From positions 929,788 to 993,787 of the forward strand of contig VXAA01005247.1 in the NCBI GenBank assembly GCA_013399115.1: 64,000 nt of DNA, written 5' to 3'. Under the pieces are notes generated by a model, which saw only the letters and a program-made list of their open reading frames with translations, was not told where the DNA came from and searched no databases. The translations under genes were made by a program, and so were the position numbers. This DNA comes from Anseranas semipalmata. Lineage: Eukaryota > Chordata > Aves > Anseriformes > Anseranatidae. Every line of letters begins with the position of its first letter. The first letter of the stretch is position 1. Below, piece by piece: positions 61,566-64,000 of the stretch.

Positions 61566-62610
61566 GTGAGCTCTTCTTTCTCGTTCCTGTAGGTGCATGG
61601 TGACTCTCGTATCAGTAACTCTGCAGCTTTGGCATGTGGCAGCCCCTTGACTTGTTAGCTCAGCTGTATGCTGCCTTTCTGGTTTTGTTTTTTCTTTCCT
61701 CCACTCTATGAAGGAAAAACTGTGCAGTGTTATTCATAGTCTCTGTGGTTGGAGGGGAAAAAAAAGCTACAAATATTGGGAGCTATTTTTCTCTTAGGCT
61801 AGCGGGAGAAATGTATGTTTGAGGAATTTTAAATGGGAGGAGGGAAGGAAAGAGGAAAACCTCATCAAGGGAAGTAATTTATTTGCACAGGTTTCCATCT
61901 AATTTATCAGTCTTCTAATTTAAATATATGCTGGAGATCAGGGAAGAAAGAGAAGAGTATAATAATGTAGCTAAAGTTTGCTGTATTATGCCTGTGAATT
62001 TTTCTTTCAGAGTATTTATTTTAAACCCCTATTAAATTATATTATGTTAATTTTTCCCTTCCTTCATCAAGTTGCGTTGTCCTCAGACTTAAAGTTTGGT
62101 TATTTGCCTCATTCTGTGAAATAAATGTCCTACCTTTAAAATTCTGATTCTCTGTCTCCCCTACACACACACATTGTCACTGACAAAACGCTCCAGCAAA
62201 GCTGCAGTGCCTTGATCTGCCTGAGCTGCTTCCATCTCAAGTGAGCACAATTCCTCCCAAAAGTTTGACCTGCTCATAAAGCCGACCTCTAGCTGGACTT
62301 GGTCGGCCAGAGAGAGAACCGTATTTCACTTCCTGTGCAGTAAAAGTGACATTTGATTTGGATCATGAAATTCATCCCCCTTCTAGAAGCAGATTTACTT
62401 ATGGTGTAGGTGGATAATCTACAGCTGGAAGCATAAAGGGCCAAGTTCTGTTCTGGAGTGCATGAAGGCAGCCTCTGGGCTTTGCATGAGTGTAGCTGAG
62501 GTCGGGATCCAGCCAAAAAGCTGTGGGAGTGGGGAAGTGAACAATGCTGGGAAAACTGAGGACTTTTGAAGAGATCATGTTTTAATTCTGTCACTGTTTT
62601 TCAATTGTAG
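61566..62610 (+). other. FRMD4B: FRMD4B intron 6 (1,045 nt)
   Basis: GTGAGC to TTTTCAATTGTAG. AT-rich, including runs such as TTAAATTATATTATGTTAA near 62030-62050. Nothing else is recognised. Confidence 0.85.
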
Positions 62611-62633
62611 GAAGCTAAAGGGGACTATTCCAG
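62611..62633 (+). CDS. FRMD4B: FRMD4B coding microexon 7 (F2 lobe, residues 187-193 and part of 194)
   Basis: A 23-nt microexon encoding EAKGDYS plus two bases (AG) of the next codon. It matches the EAKGDY segment that directly follows ALILQ in FRMD4 proteins and corresponds to the GDY turn of the FERM F2 lobe seen in ERM-type proteins. The acceptor is CAATTGTAG and the donor is GTAATA at 62634. The length is not a multiple of three, so skipping would break the frame. The next exon must supply one base and lies beyond this window; I found no match to the expected continuation before 64000. Confidence 0.88.
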
Positions 62634-64000
62634 GTAATAACATTTTCCTTTCTGATACTACTGTACTTGATGGATGTGTTTTTGTTGGTTTGCATTGTAT
62701 TCCAAACAATCAAAAATGGGGGGGTAAAGTCAAGCCCAGAGCAGCGGCTGTAGAAAGCGAAATGCACCGCTAGGCTGGATAAAATCTGAGTCCGCAGGGT
62801 AAGTCCTTTTGTGAACAGGCTCTGAATCAAAACAATTTTTCAGGCCATCCCTCTTTGCTCCCCTCCCCTAACGTGCGTGCCTGAGTGGGACGGGGAGAAA
62901 GCTGCCGCCCTTCCCTCCCAGCGAGCCCGTGCCTTGCGCTGCAGCTCGGGTCCAGCCCTGCCCGTGCCCCTGCCCGCCCAGCAGCAGCGTGTGCAGGGGG
63001 ACGTGGAGCTCACCAGCTGCCCGCACCAGAGGTCAATGAGCCGCTTTCTTCTGCAGCTGCCCCGGGGGCCTCACCCTGCCCGCACCTGACCCAACAGTTG
63101 CGCTGTAGCTGGCGTGCGAGCTGCTTGCTGTGCTTCGGCTGTCTGAAGCTGCGTGATCGCACAGTGCTTGCCCTTGGAAATCGCTTTCTGCCTGTTCACC
63201 CCCATGCACTGGTTTGGATAACCAGCACTGGGGGACGGGGGGGAGCTGGGGTTGCACTCAGTTTTTGGAGCTCAGGGTAAAGACCTTCAGTTAGAAACAG
63301 CTCGCTAAGCAAATAAAAATTCAAAAGGTCAGCTTTGGTTGCGTTAATATTTTACTACTTGCTGAGTTTCCATATAGGAAGAGTGATGTGTTTACACTTT
63401 TGCTGTAACAGCTTTCCTGCTACAACAAACATGTTTTGAGAATGTTCTGTAAAGAGCTACCTGCTAAAATGCAGAAGGTGAGTCACGCCTGACTGCCAAA
63501 ACCCGTGGCAGAGACATCCTCTGCTCCTTCTTCAGTGCGTGGTTGTCAAGTCAGTGCCAGTTCTTCTGCCCGAGACCCCTTCTCCAAGCGCTGGTCCTTC
63601 CTCCGCTGAAGGACACACTTTGTGTAAAGTCCATCACAAATCTCCCTCTGCTTTTTGTTGGTGTGCTGTCATGCCTGCAGGGAGGAAAAGATGCCCTTGT
63701 GACTAAGATCAGCTGGATGGGCTGGCTGTACAGATGATTTCTGTTCCTATTCATGCTGTAGACCTGCTTTGTGACCCACAGGATATTGCTTATAGCCACA
63801 ATGTGCTGCCCTTTTCACCAGAAAGACTGCTCATCTTGCCTGATTTCACAGTGACTCCCGAAGCTTCACTCAATTTAGGGACAGTTAAGCAGAGAACTCA
63901 CATTACTGCAGTTCATTTGACAAGAAGTGACTTGTTAAGCTGCAGGCACTGGTGGCGTGGGCTCTCTTAGCCTGGTACAAGTCCTCAAGAAAATAAGTTA
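62634..64000 (+). other. FRMD4B: FRMD4B intron 7, 5' part (runs off the window)
   Basis: Starts GTAATA. A GC- and CpG-rich patch lies at about 62860-63120. No exon encoding the rest of the F2 lobe is visible, so the gene continues beyond the window. Confidence 0.75.

Noticed and set aside
1..64000. CRISPR arrays, phage or bacterial systems, rRNA and tRNA genes
   Set aside because: No regularly spaced repeats, operon-like dense coding or recognisable RNA genes; the sequence is vertebrate throughout.

Overview
The window reads as avian (or close sauropsid) nuclear DNA. It carries short CR1 LINE tails ending in the ATTCTGTG-type 3' terminus, few repeats overall, a vertebrate exon/intron gene with canonical GT-AG introns, and several dense CpG blocks in otherwise AT-moderate DNA. 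I see no bacterial operons, CRISPR arrays, rRNA genes or tRNA genes. Most open frames are chance frames in introns or intergenic DNA.

The one gene I can support is FRMD4B (GRSP1, a FERM-domain scaffold protein) on the + strand. Its first coding exon lies at 24737-24898, inside a CpG island with a TATAAA at 24675. Six further coding exons follow at 41751-41816, 42425-42519, 44678-44770, 49422-49506, 61509-61565 and 62611-62633. All junctions have AG/GT signals and matching phases. Joined, they give 581 nt, i.e. residues 1-193 plus two bases of codon 194: the FRMD4B-specific N-terminal segment, the ubiquitin-like FERM F1 lobe and the beginning of the F2 lobe. The rest of the gene lies beyond position 64000. 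Exon 1 and the wording of exons 3-4 distinguish FRMD4B from its paralogue FRMD4A.

Region by region: 1-24640 is 5' flank with no recognised protein gene. It holds a CR1 tail (about 512-617), a probable MIR fossil (about 1976-2050), a 13-base assembly gap (5606-5618), a double CpG-rich block with good splice donors at 12.06-12.78 kb, and a weak candidate terminal exon at 18.15-18.77 kb. Intron 1 (16.9 kb) contains a larger CR1 fragment, MIR-like fossils, purine/G-rich tracts and CpG-rich spots. Intron 5 (12.0 kb) contains an old CR1 tail, a good MIR-like core and a CpG block that abuts the exon 6 acceptor.

No unmistakably new biological system is visible. The most useful leads are possible alternative FRMD4B promoters (12 kb CpG pair; CpG block at 61.33-61.49 kb), the ATG that opens exon 2, the 23-nt microexon 7, and a perfect 14-bp inverted repeat at 21.3 kb.
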